From BJHQ01 sp964654285 (GTDB taxonomy: Bacteria > Planctomycetota > UBA11346), in NCBI GenBank assembly GCA_964654285.1, contig CAZZJC010000004.1:107128-171127 (forward strand): DNA of 64,000 bases, given 5' to 3'. Position 1 is the stretch's first letter; every line of letters begins with the position of its first letter. A program made the translations under genes and the position numbers. Positions 36,606 to 45,590 of the stretch are shown here, piece after piece. The notes beneath the pieces were generated by a model. The model was not told where the DNA came from. It was given only the letters and a program-made list of their open reading frames with translations, and did no database searches.

Positions 36606-37664
36606 ATGACCACCACCCGTATCGGCTTCGTCGGCGTCGGAGGCATGGGCCAGATGGCCCATCTGAAGAACTACCTGGCCATTCCCGATTGCGAGGTCGT
36701 CGCCCTCGCCGAACTGCGCGAGCAGACCGGCGCGCTGGTCGCCGGCCGCAACGGCATCAGGCAGGTCTACCGCGACCACCTGAGCATGCTGAAGGCCGAG
36801 AAGCTTGACGGTGTCGTCGCCAGCCAGCAGTTCGGCCACCACGCGGCGCTGATCCCGGAGATCTATCCCCACGTCAAGGCGGTGCTCACGGAAAAACCGC
36901 TCTGCATCAATGCCGACACCGGGGTGAGGATGGTCGCCGCCGCCAAGGCCGCCGGCTGCGTCCACATGGTCGGATATCACAAGCGCAGCGACCCGGCCAC
37001 CATCGTGGCCAAGGCGCGCATCGAAGACCTGAAAGCCACGGGCCGGCTCGGCAAACTGAAATATGTCCGCATCCTGATGCCCTCCGGCGACTGGACCGCC
37101 AACGGGTTCACCGGATTGCTGAATGCCGGCGACAAGGTCGCAGGCGGTGGACCGGCCACGGAAGCCAGGCCGTCGGACCTGGACGAGTCCACGTACAAGA
37201 AATACGCCGAATTCGTCAACTATTACATCCATCAGGTGAACCTGCTGCGCCATCTGCTGGGCGAGGGCTACCGGGTCACCTATGCGGAAAAGAGCGGCGT
37301 GCTGCTGGCGGCGGAAAGCGTCTCCGGCATCCCGGCGGTGATCGAGATGACCCCCTACCGCACCACCATCGATTGGCAGGAGGAGGCCCTGGTCGCGTTC
37401 GAAAAGGGCTACGTGCGCCTGTCCCTGCCCGCGCCGATGACCCTCCACCGCGCCGGCACGGTGGAAATCTACAGCGACCCCGGCGACGGTGCGGCGCCCG
37501 AGCGCATCCAGCCGGTCATGCCCTGGATCCACGCCATGCGCCAGCAGGCGGTGAACTTCGTCAAGGTCTGCCGGGGCGAGATCGCCCCGCCCTGCGCCGC
37601 CGAGGAGGCGGTCGAGGATCTGCGCGTCGCGCGCGACTACATCCGCCTGCGCTTCGGCGCCTGA
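36606..37664 (+). CDS. Gfo/Idh/MocA-family oxidoreductase
   Basis: The 352-residue product has the Rossmann motif GFVGVGGMGQMAHLKNYLA, the TEKPLC lysine motif, and a C-terminal sugar-binding domain with the SDPATIVAKARIEDLK region. It is the first gene of an AraC-controlled sugar cluster and starts right after a GGAGACC ribosome site. Substrate unknown; an aldose or sugar acid is likely given the downstream glycosidase and arabinose isomerase. Confidence 0.88.
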   Translation: MTTTRIGFVGVGGMGQMAHLKNYLAIPDCEVVALAELREQTGALVAGRNGIRQVYRDHLSMLKAEKLDGVVASQQFGHHAALIPEIYPHVKAVLTEKPLCINADTGVRMVAAAKAAGCVHMVGYHKRSDPATIVAKARIEDLKATGRLGKLKYVRILMPSGDWTANGFTGLLNAGDKVAGGGPATEARPSDLDESTYKKYAEFVNYYIHQVNLLRHLLGEGYRVTYAEKSGVLLAAESVSGIPAVIEMTPYRTTIDWQEEALVAFEKGYVRLSLPAPMTLHRAGTVEIYSDPGDGAAPERIQPVMPWIHAMRQQAVNFVKVCRGEIAPPCAAEEAVEDLRVARDYIRLRFGA

Positions 37665-37701
37665 ACCGGCCATCCCCCCGTAGAAACCAAGGAACGACCC
37701 C

Positions 37702-38802
37702 ATGCCCCTGAGATGGCGCAAGCAGTGGATCAGCGACGAGACCTTCGAATCCGCCGGCGTCTTCGACGTCGATGGCGACGGGGTGCCGGACATCGTCAGC
37801 GGCGGCTTCTGGTACCAGGGGCCGGACTTCCGCAGGAAGCACGCGATCGGCCCGGTCGCCATGCACGGCGAGTACTACGATGACTTCTCCACCATCGCCC
37901 TCGATGTGGATGGCGATGGCCGGATGGACTTCATCACCGGCGGCTGGTGGGGGAACACCCTGCGCTGGCGCCAGAATCCGGGCGACCCGAAGAAGACCTG
38001 GCCGGAACACCTCATCGCCGAGGTCGGCAACGTCGAGACCACCCGCGCCTGGGATCTCGATGGCGATGGTTGCATCGAGATTGTGCCCAACACGCCGCCC
38101 CGGCGCGAGGTGCGCGCCTTCCGCCTGCAGCGGGATGCGAACGGCAGGGGTACCGGGGCGTTCGACGCCCACACCCTGTTCTCCTTCCCGGACAAGCAGA
38201 CCCAGGGGCATGGCCTCGGCTGCGGCGACCTCGCCGGCAATGGCCGCATGGACATCGTCCTCCATGGCGGCTGGCTCGAAGCCCCGGCTGATCCCTGGCA
38301 GGGCGGGTGGATCTGGCATCCCGACTGGAAGCTGCCGTGGTGGGGTTCCAGCGTGCCGATGCTGGTGGTCGATGTGAACGGCGATGGCGTCAACGATATC
38401 ATCGTCGGCAACGGTCATGGCTACGGCCTGTCCTGGATCGAACAACGGCGCAGCGGCGCGAAACGCGATTGGATCATCCATCCCATCGATCCGTTCAACG
38501 CCCAGTACCATGACCTGCAGTGGGCCGACATCGATGGCGACGGCCAGATGGAACTGGTCACCGGCAAACGGCACCGCGCCCACTGCGGCAACGATCCGGG
38601 CGAGTTCGACGACTACGGCTTCTACTACTTCAAGTGGACCGGCGAAGGCTTCGCCAAGCAGGTCATCGACTACGGCCCGATCGGCGACACCAAGGGGCTC
38701 GGCATCCACTTCGCGCTCGCGGATCTCAGCGGCACGGGCCGGCTCGATGTCATCGCGCCCGGCAAGGACGGGCTGTTCGTCTACCACAACCAGGGTCTCT
38801 GA
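37702..38802 (+). CDS. FG-GAP/VCBS-repeat beta-propeller protein
   Basis: The 366-residue protein consists of repeated Ca-binding-like DxDGDG motifs (VFDVDGDGVPDIVSGGFW, LDVDGDGRMDFITGGWW, WDLDGDGCIEIVPN, VVDVNGDGVNDIIVGNG, ADIDGDGQMELVTGK), about five to seven blades. There is no signal peptide, unusual for this repeat family. It lies 37 bases behind the oxidoreductase and before GH4. A cytoplasmic lectin-like or enzyme role in sugar use is possible. Confidence 0.8.
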   Translation: MPLRWRKQWISDETFESAGVFDVDGDGVPDIVSGGFWYQGPDFRRKHAIGPVAMHGEYYDDFSTIALDVDGDGRMDFITGGWWGNTLRWRQNPGDPKKTWPEHLIAEVGNVETTRAWDLDGDGCIEIVPNTPPRREVRAFRLQRDANGRGTGAFDAHTLFSFPDKQTQGHGLGCGDLAGNGRMDIVLHGGWLEAPADPWQGGWIWHPDWKLPWWGSSVPMLVVDVNGDGVNDIIVGNGHGYGLSWIEQRRSGAKRDWIIHPIDPFNAQYHDLQWADIDGDGQMELVTGKRHRAHCGNDPGEFDDYGFYYFKWTGEGFAKQVIDYGPIGDTKGLGIHFALADLSGTGRLDVIAPGKDGLFVYHNQGL

Positions 38803-38835
38803 CCCGGAATCCCCCAAGGCATCCAAGGAAAAAGC

Positions 38836-40299
38836 ATGAAAATCGCAATGATCGGCGCCGGCAGCGTGGTCTTCTGCAAGACCCTGCTCAACGACCTCAT
38901 GGCCACCCCGGCCCTGGCCGGCACGGAATACGCCCTGATGTCCCCGACCGAGAGCAAGCTGCGGCGGATGGAATCCTTCGCCAGGCGCATGCTGAAGGAG
39001 AACGGCATTCCGGGTTCGGTCTGGGCGACGACCGACCGCCGCGAGGCCATCCGCGACGCCGACTTCGTGGTCGTGATGATCCAGGTCGGCGGGGTCGAGG
39101 CCTTCCGTCACGACTACCAGATCCCGCTGAAATACGGTGTCGACCAATGCATCGGCGACTCGCTCGGACCCGGCGGCGTCTGCCGCGGTCTGCGCTCGGC
39201 CCCGGTGCTGGCGGCCATCGCCGCAGACATGCAGGAGCTCGCCAAGTCGGGCGCGATCATGCTCCAGTACGCCAACCCGATGGCCGGGAACATCCTGGCC
39301 CTGGGCAGGATCACCAGCGTGCCGGTGGTCGGCCTCTGCCATGGCGTGCAGACCACGCTCGATCTCATCGCCGGCTACTGCGGCGTGCCGAAAGAAGAAA
39401 TCACCTACTTCAGCGCCGGCATCAACCACATGGACTGGTTCCTGCGCCTGGAGCATCGCGGACGCGATCTCTACCCGCAGCTGCGCGAGCTGTTCGAGAA
39501 GCCGGAATACTACAAGAATGAGAAGGTGCGCGGCGAGGTCTTCCGCCACTTCGGCTTCTTCATGACCGAATCGACCGGCCACCTGTCGGAGTACCTGCCG
39601 TGGTTCCGCAAGAACCGCAAGGCGTTGGACGCCTATTGCGACGAGCCGAGCTTCGGCGGCGAGAGCGGCGCCTACTACACCTACTGCGCCTCGCTCGCGG
39701 CCAAGTACCGCGACCACGACCCGCTCGAATTCGACTCGCCGAGGATCGAGGCGCGCAGCGTGGAATACTGCTCCTGGATCGTCGAGGCGGTGGCGACCGG
39801 CAGGCCGTTCCGCTTCCAGGGCAACGTGCGCAACGACGGCTACATCGACAACCTGCCCGAGGGCTGCTGCGTCGAGGTGCCGACCTTCGCCGATGCCACC
39901 GGCCTGCATCCGACCAGGGTCGGCCGCCTGCCCAGCCAGTGCGCCGCGGCGTGCCTGAGCAACATCAGCGTCCAGACCCTGACCGCCGAGGCCGCGCTGG
40001 AGGGCGACCCCGAGAAGGCGATGCAGGCGATGGCGATGGATCCGCTGACCGGTGCGGTCCTGACGCTGGACGAGATCCGCCGCATGTGCGCCGAGATGCT
40101 CGAGGCCGAGAAGGAATGGCTGCCGCAATTCGCGGGGAAAACCCTGCGTCCGGTGCCGCTGATCTCGATCCCCAAGGATTGCCGGCCGGTCGCCGTGCCG
40201 CTCGATCCCGCTCTCGCGATCAGCAAGCGCTTCGGCACGCTGATCAGCCAGACCACGGAGGAAGCGCCGGGATCCAAACGGGTCCAGGCCGGGACCTGA
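38836..40299 (+). CDS. Family GH4 glycosidase (alpha-galactosidase-like)
   Basis: GH4 enzymes hydrolyse glycosides by an NAD and Mn2+ dependent redox route. The 487-residue product has the NAD motif IGAGSVVFCKTLLND, the GDSLGPGGVCRGLRS loop, YANPMAGN, and the metal-binding Cys and His in GLCHGVQ and INHMDWF. Closest in pattern to MelA/alpha-galactosidase. Because alpha-galactosidases often accept the isosteric beta-L-arabinopyranosides and araA follows, arabinoside cleavage is possible (inference). Confidence 0.88.
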   Translation: MKIAMIGAGSVVFCKTLLNDLMATPALAGTEYALMSPTESKLRRMESFARRMLKENGIPGSVWATTDRREAIRDADFVVVMIQVGGVEAFRHDYQIPLKYGVDQCIGDSLGPGGVCRGLRSAPVLAAIAADMQELAKSGAIMLQYANPMAGNILALGRITSVPVVGLCHGVQTTLDLIAGYCGVPKEEITYFSAGINHMDWFLRLEHRGRDLYPQLRELFEKPEYYKNEKVRGEVFRHFGFFMTESTGHLSEYLPWFRKNRKALDAYCDEPSFGGESGAYYTYCASLAAKYRDHDPLEFDSPRIEARSVEYCSWIVEAVATGRPFRFQGNVRNDGYIDNLPEGCCVEVPTFADATGLHPTRVGRLPSQCAAACLSNISVQTLTAEAALEGDPEKAMQAMAMDPLTGAVLTLDEIRRMCAEMLEAEKEWLPQFAGKTLRPVPLISIPKDCRPVAVPLDPALAISKRFGTLISQTTEEAPGSKRVQAGT

Positions 40300-40412
40300 A
40301 CCAGTCCGGTTGTACGCACGCTTGTCCGGCTAGGCTCGGTTGAGCCGGCTCAAGCAGCCAGGCCGGCACTGCCGCCTGCCGCACTCCCCCGGCCAGCCCA
40401 CGGATCGACTCC

Positions 40413-41912
40413 ATGACCACAACCGCATCCCCTCGTCTCTGGTTCGTTACCGGCAGCCAGCACCTCTATGGCGCCGAAGCGCTCGCCCAGGTCGCTGCGG
40501 GCGCCCGCATCGTGGCCGAAGGTCTCGCCGCCGGTGGCCGGATCCCCCTGCCGATCGAGGTCAAGCCGGTGATGACCGGTCCCGACGAGATCCGCCGGCT
40601 CTGCCAGGCGGCCTCGGCCGACCCGTCCTGCGCCGGGCTGGTCCTGTGGATGCACACGTTTTCCCCGGCGCGGATGTGGATCGGCGGGCTGTCCGCCTTG
40701 CAGAAGCCCTTCGCCCACCTGCACACCCAGGTCCACCGCGACCTGCCGTGGGCGACCATCGACATGGACTTCATGAACCTGCATCAGGCCGCCCACGGCG
40801 ACCGCGAGGCCGGTTTCCTGCACACCCGCATGCGCCTGGAGCGCGCCGTCGTGGTCGGCCACTGGGCTGAAACGTCGGTGCAGGAACGGCTCGGCCGCTG
40901 GGCCCGCGCAGCGCTCGGCTGGCATGACCTGCAGACCATGCGCGTGGTCCGCTTCGGCGACAACATGCGGCACGTCGCGGTCACCGATGGCGACAAGGTC
41001 GCAGCGCAGATCCGCTTCGGCCTGAGCGTCATCCCGCATGCGGTGACCGAACTCGTGGCGCTCGCGGCGCAGTTTTCCGACGCCGAGGTCGACCGCCTCG
41101 TCGCCACCTACGCCGCCAGCTACGCCATCCCCGCCGGCACCGGCACGGGCGCCTTCCGCGACCAGGCGCGCATCGAACTCGCGTTGCGGCAGTTCCTCAA
41201 AGACGGAAACTTCCAGGGTTTCACCACCAATTTCGAAGACCTGGGCGCGCTGCCGCAACTGCCCGGGCTCGCGGTGCAGCGTCTGATGGCCGACGGCTAC
41301 GGCTTCGGCGCCGAGGGCGACTGGAAGACCTGCGCCCTGCTGCGCGCGATGAAGACCATGGCCACCGGACTCAGCGGCGGAACGTCGTGGATGGAGGACT
41401 ACACCTACCACCTCGAATCCGGGCGCGAACTCGTGCTCGGCGCGCACATGCTGGAGGTCTGCCCCTCGATCGCCGCCGGGCGGCCCAGCCTGGAAGTGCA
41501 TCCGCTCGGCATCGGCGGCAAGCAGCCGCCGGCGCGGCTGGTCTTCGACGCCAAGGCCGGCCCGGCGATCAACGCCTCGCTGGTCGATCTCGGCAACCGC
41601 TTCCGCCTGATCGTGGCCGAGGTCGACACCGTCACGCCGCCGCAACCGCTGCCGAAGCTGCCGGTGGCGCGCGCGGTCTGGCGCTGCCGCCCCGACTTCG
41701 CCACCGCCTGCGCCGCCTGGATCCACGCCGGCGGGGCGCACCACGCGGCATTTTCCCAGGCCCTGACCACCGGCCACCTGCGCGACCTCGCCGCCATCGC
41801 CGGCATCGAACTGGTGCCCATCGGCCCCGGCACCGACCTCGATTCCCTGCGCGAGCGTATGCAGTTCGGCGAGGTCGCCTGGCACCTCAACCAGGGGTTG
41901 GCGCGGGTCTGA
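40413..41912 (+). CDS. araA: L-arabinose isomerase
   Basis: AraA converts L-arabinose to L-ribulose using Mn2+. The 499-residue product has VTGSQHLYGAEAL at the start, FMNLHQAAHGDRE, and the metal-binding residues in GAEGDWK, SWMEDYTYH and LGAHMLEVCPS, plus the late AGGAHHAAFSQAL. Full length and intact motifs suggest activity. No araB or araD is adjacent. It is the last gene of the AraC-linked cluster. Confidence 0.95.
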   Translation: MTTTASPRLWFVTGSQHLYGAEALAQVAAGARIVAEGLAAGGRIPLPIEVKPVMTGPDEIRRLCQAASADPSCAGLVLWMHTFSPARMWIGGLSALQKPFAHLHTQVHRDLPWATIDMDFMNLHQAAHGDREAGFLHTRMRLERAVVVGHWAETSVQERLGRWARAALGWHDLQTMRVVRFGDNMRHVAVTDGDKVAAQIRFGLSVIPHAVTELVALAAQFSDAEVDRLVATYAASYAIPAGTGTGAFRDQARIELALRQFLKDGNFQGFTTNFEDLGALPQLPGLAVQRLMADGYGFGAEGDWKTCALLRAMKTMATGLSGGTSWMEDYTYHLESGRELVLGAHMLEVCPSIAAGRPSLEVHPLGIGGKQPPARLVFDAKAGPAINASLVDLGNRFRLIVAEVDTVTPPQPLPKLPVARAVWRCRPDFATACAAWIHAGGAHHAAFSQALTTGHLRDLAAIAGIELVPIGPGTDLDSLRERMQFGEVAWHLNQGLARV

Positions 41913-42018
41913 GCCGATGACCCCATGATCCACCTGGTGATACGCGCCGGATGATGCCGCGTGCCCGTGCTGGATCCCTCCCCATGGAATCCGGGCCGCT
42001 GCGGCGTCTGATGCGCCC

Positions 42019-43758
42019 ATGCGCCTGGGGATCTGCCTGCTTCTGTTCGTCACCGCCGCACTGGTGCAGGCCGAGGATCTGCCCGCCGAGGTGCAGCAGC
42101 GTTTCGCCAAGCGCGCCCTGGCGACGCTGGAACAGCGCGTCGCGCTGGCCGGCGAGCTGAAGGGTTTCGGCGAGGCTGGATTCAACGCGCTCCTCAAGCT
42201 GCTCGACGACAAGGCCTGGGCGGTGCGGGTGGCGGCGGTCGAGGCGCTCGCCGCCGGCTTCCCGGCCGAGGCCGACAAGGCGCTCGACCGGCTGGCCGCC
42301 GACCGGAGTCCGCGCATCCGCTGCTCGGTGGTGCTGCTCGCGGCCCAGGTGAGGAAGGAACGGGCGATCGAACTCATCCAGCGCCTGGCCGGCGACCGCA
42401 CCGACAACGGGGCGATCGCCCGGCTCGCCGCCGTCGAGGTCGCGCCGGCGCTGATCGCGGCCGGTGAAGCCGATGCGACGGCGAGGAAGGGTATCGAACT
42501 GCTCGTCGTGACCGTCGCCAAGGACATCGATCTGCGCGTGCGCAACGGCGCGGCGAAGGCGCTGTGCACGGTGGCGCAGAACTCGCCCCTCGCGCTGCGC
42601 GCCCTCACCGAGGCGACCACCGCCCTGCCCGAGGAGCTCGCCGGCACGGTGGTCGAGGAGCTGCTCGCGGCGAAGTTCCCCGAAGCGGCCCTGGTGAAGG
42701 GCTTCGCGCGGCAGTTGGCGACTGCACCCGCCTTCGAGGCGCGCTGCATCGCGGCGGACGCCCTGGGCCGCATCGGCGGACCAGAGGCGACCGAGGCGCT
42801 GCTCGCCGGCCTGCCGCAGTGCACCGGGGTGAAGTACAAGGATGCGCGGGCAGCGATCTGGGACAGCCTGGGGATGATCGCGCCGACCGACGCCAAGGTG
42901 GTCGCGCGGATCGATCAGGCCGCGGATGCGATCGCCAACGGCGACCGCTGGATGGGGGTGCGCCTCGCCGCCGCCTGGGCCCTGATGCGCATCGGTTCGA
43001 AACAGGCCATCCCCTGCGCAGCGGCGTGGATCTCGCGCAACGAACCGGAGGACATGTGCTGGCTCCTGCAACGCTACACCGGCCAGCGCTTCACCACCCG
43101 CGCCGAGTGGGAAAAGTGGTGGCTGACGGCGAAGAAGGACTGGCAGCACCAGGCGGCGTTCAGCAACGAGAAGTCCTCCGAGATCGACTTCTATGATGTC
43201 AAAGACGTGGTCAGCAACGCGGTGTTCGTGCTCGACACCTCGGGTTCGATGAACGACAGCCGGACCATTCCGCCCCGCAAAGGTGAGAAGCCGGTCAGCA
43301 GACCCAAGATCGAGGCCGCCAGGGCCGAACTCTGGCGCACCCTGCGCGACCTCCAGCCCGGGACGCGTTTCGCGGTGATCTCCTTCGCCGAAGGCGTCAT
43401 TTTTTGGAGCAACGGCCCCCTGCGCGCGACCTGGCGCAACAAATGGCTGATGCGCGAGGAGATGGACCGCCATTCCGCGCGGGGCGGCACCAACAGCCAC
43501 GCGGCGATTGCGGCCGGCGTGGTCTCGGCAGGGGTCGAAGCGCTGTTCTTCCTCTCGGACGGCCAGCCCACGGTGGGATTCATCAAGGAACCCGACTTGC
43601 TGAACGCGGATATCGTCGAGCGCAACCAGGAGGTTCCGAAGCCCTGCCGCATCCACGCCCTGTCGTTCTACATGGACAAGGCCGAGGAGAAGGTCGCTAA
43701 GCCGTTCATGGAACGCCTGGCCAGGCTCAACGGCGGCGTCTACAAGGTCGTTGAATGA
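42019..43758 (+). CDS. Secreted HEAT-repeat plus von Willebrand factor A protein (1 of 3)
   Basis: The 579-residue product has a signal peptide (MRLGICLLLFVTAALVQAED), an N-terminal array of HEAT-like helical repeats (~25-360; LLDDKAWAVRVAAVEALAAGF is typical) and a C-terminal VWA domain (~390-579). The metal-ion site is complete: DTSGSMN, RGGTNSH and LSDGQPT. It probably works in the periplasm or cell surface as a protein-binding module. It overlaps the next HEAT-VWA gene by ATGA. Confidence 0.85.
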   Translation: MRLGICLLLFVTAALVQAEDLPAEVQQRFAKRALATLEQRVALAGELKGFGEAGFNALLKLLDDKAWAVRVAAVEALAAGFPAEADKALDRLAADRSPRIRCSVVLLAAQVRKERAIELIQRLAGDRTDNGAIARLAAVEVAPALIAAGEADATARKGIELLVVTVAKDIDLRVRNGAAKALCTVAQNSPLALRALTEATTALPEELAGTVVEELLAAKFPEAALVKGFARQLATAPAFEARCIAADALGRIGGPEATEALLAGLPQCTGVKYKDARAAIWDSLGMIAPTDAKVVARIDQAADAIANGDRWMGVRLAAAWALMRIGSKQAIPCAAAWISRNEPEDMCWLLQRYTGQRFTTRAEWEKWWLTAKKDWQHQAAFSNEKSSEIDFYDVKDVVSNAVFVLDTSGSMNDSRTIPPRKGEKPVSRPKIEAARAELWRTLRDLQPGTRFAVISFAEGVIFWSNGPLRATWRNKWLMREEMDRHSARGGTNSHAAIAAGVVSAGVEALFFLSDGQPTVGFIKEPDLLNADIVERNQEVPKPCRIHALSFYMDKAEEKVAKPFMERLARLNGGVYKVVE

Positions 43759-45590
43759 GGCTGAATATCGCAAGTGCACTCCCGCTGCGGCGTTGGTCGT
43801 CATTCATGTGGCGCTGCCACACTCCTTCCTTCCGCCTTGCATCTGGGGCGCACGTGCGATTTTCCTTGGATTTCACGCCAGCGCGGCGTCTGCCCAGCCA
43901 TCACGCGCTTCGGATCGCCCTCGCGTTCACGCTCGCGGCGTTCCTGCCGGCCGAGGACCTCGCCCCGGCGGAGGCTGCGGCGGTGCTGTCGTCGCCGCCC
44001 GGCAGCCGGGCGGCGCAGTTGGCGCGCCTGGCCCACCGTCAGGGGCCGGGCATCGAGGCCCTCGCCACCGCGCTGGTCGCCGCACCGGATCCGCGTGAAC
44101 GCCAGGCGGCGCTGACCTTCGTGCTGCGCCAGCCGCCCGACTGCGCCGGCCGGGTCGCACGCAAACTGATCGCCGATGCCGATGCGCAGCGGCGCCGACG
44201 CGGCCTGGACATCCTGGCGAAGCTGGGCGGCGAGCCCTCGGCCCAGGCCGCCTTCGCCGCTGCCGTCGACCGCGCCCCCGAGGTCCGTCTCGCGGCGGCG
44301 CAGGCGCTGGCCGTCCTTCCCGGGGTACCGGTCGATCCGGGCGGCAGCGGCACGGCGCCCACCCTTGCCCGACTGCTGCTGGACGACGATCTGCGCGTGG
44401 TGCTGGCCGCCATCGCCGCCGCCGCCGTGCATCGCGACCTGCCCGGACTGCGCGACCGCCTGTTCGAGCGCCTCGCCGCCGGACCGGAACCGGTGATCAC
44501 CGCCGCCGCAGAGCACCTCGGCGCGGCGGGCATGTCCGCCCGGGAGTTCGCGCCGGTGCTGCTCGCCCTCGCCGGTTCCTCCGCCCCGGAGGCCCTGCGT
44601 GCCGCCGCGGCCGAGACGCTCGGCGGCATCGGCGACGAGTCGGTCGTGGTGGCGCTGCTCGAACTGCTCGGCCGCACCACCACCGACCAGGTGCAGCTGC
44701 GCTGCGCCATCTGCCAGGCGATCGGCCACATCAGCCCGGCGCGCCAGGACCTGCCCCCGCGCATCGAACGCGCCCTCGCGCCCTTGGCGCGCAGCGATCG
44801 ATGGCGCGCCACCCGCCAGGCCGCCTCCTGGGCGCTGCTGCGGGCGGGTTCGCCGATCGGCCTCCAGACCCTGATCGCCGAGATCGGCGGCGAGCTCAAC
44901 GACGAGGCCGCCGATCTGCTCCAGGGTGCGACCGGCCTCACCCTGCCGGATCGCCAGGCCTGGGAGGCCTGGTGGAAGAAGACCGGCCGCTTCCAGCCGG
45001 TCCGGGTGCCGCCGTTGCCCGCCGGCGAGGCCGAGGTCGAATTCGCCTACCTGCGCGATCGGGTGGCTTCCGTGGCCTTCGTCATCGACATCTCGGGCAG
45101 CATGAACGATGTCTTCGGCCAGGGCGCCAACCGCCAGAGCAAGCTCGGCCTGGTGCGCAAGGAGATGCGCCGCTCGCTGCGCACCCTCGGCCTGCTCACC
45201 GCGTTCAACGTGATCTACTTCAACGATGAGCCGCACCCATGGCAGGCGGCCCCGGTGCGGGCCGGCTTCCGCAACCGGACGCTCGCCCTCGAACGCATCC
45301 TCAGCCAGGGCTGCGCCCGGGGCACCAACATCCATGGCGCCCTGGCCCAGGCCCTGGCGCAGCCCGGGATCCAGGCGACGTTCCTGCTCACCGACGGGCA
45401 ACCCACCATCGGACTGACCGATGCGAACGACATCCTCGCCGCGATCGCCAGCGCCAACCGCGAACGCGAGCGGCCGACGCGGGTCCACGCCATCGCCTTC
45501 CATGTCGATACCAGCGAACGGGCGACCGCGACCAGGCTGCTGTCGGCCCTGGCACGAGAGCACGACGGCACCTACCGGGAGATCGAATGA
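43755..45590 (+). CDS. HEAT-repeat plus VWA protein (2 of 3)
   Basis: The 611-residue product, coupled by ATGA to the previous gene, has the same HEAT-then-VWA order. The VWA domain has DISGSMN, RGTNIHG and LTDGQPT, so its metal site is intact. The first ~60 residues are of uncertain start; a hydrophobic segment LRIALAFTLAAFLPAED (~residue 52) looks like the real signal peptide and could be reached from a GTG at 43854. It overlaps the next gene by ATGA. Confidence 0.82.
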   Translation: MRLNIASALPLRRWSSFMWRCHTPSFRLASGAHVRFSLDFTPARRLPSHHALRIALAFTLAAFLPAEDLAPAEAAAVLSSPPGSRAAQLARLAHRQGPGIEALATALVAAPDPRERQAALTFVLRQPPDCAGRVARKLIADADAQRRRRGLDILAKLGGEPSAQAAFAAAVDRAPEVRLAAAQALAVLPGVPVDPGGSGTAPTLARLLLDDDLRVVLAAIAAAAVHRDLPGLRDRLFERLAAGPEPVITAAAEHLGAAGMSAREFAPVLLALAGSSAPEALRAAAAETLGGIGDESVVVALLELLGRTTTDQVQLRCAICQAIGHISPARQDLPPRIERALAPLARSDRWRATRQAASWALLRAGSPIGLQTLIAEIGGELNDEAADLLQGATGLTLPDRQAWEAWWKKTGRFQPVRVPPLPAGEAEVEFAYLRDRVASVAFVIDISGSMNDVFGQGANRQSKLGLVRKEMRRSLRTLGLLTAFNVIYFNDEPHPWQAAPVRAGFRNRTLALERILSQGCARGTNIHGALAQALAQPGIQATFLLTDGQPTIGLTDANDILAAIASANRERERPTRVHAIAFHVDTSERATATRLLSALAREHDGTYREIE

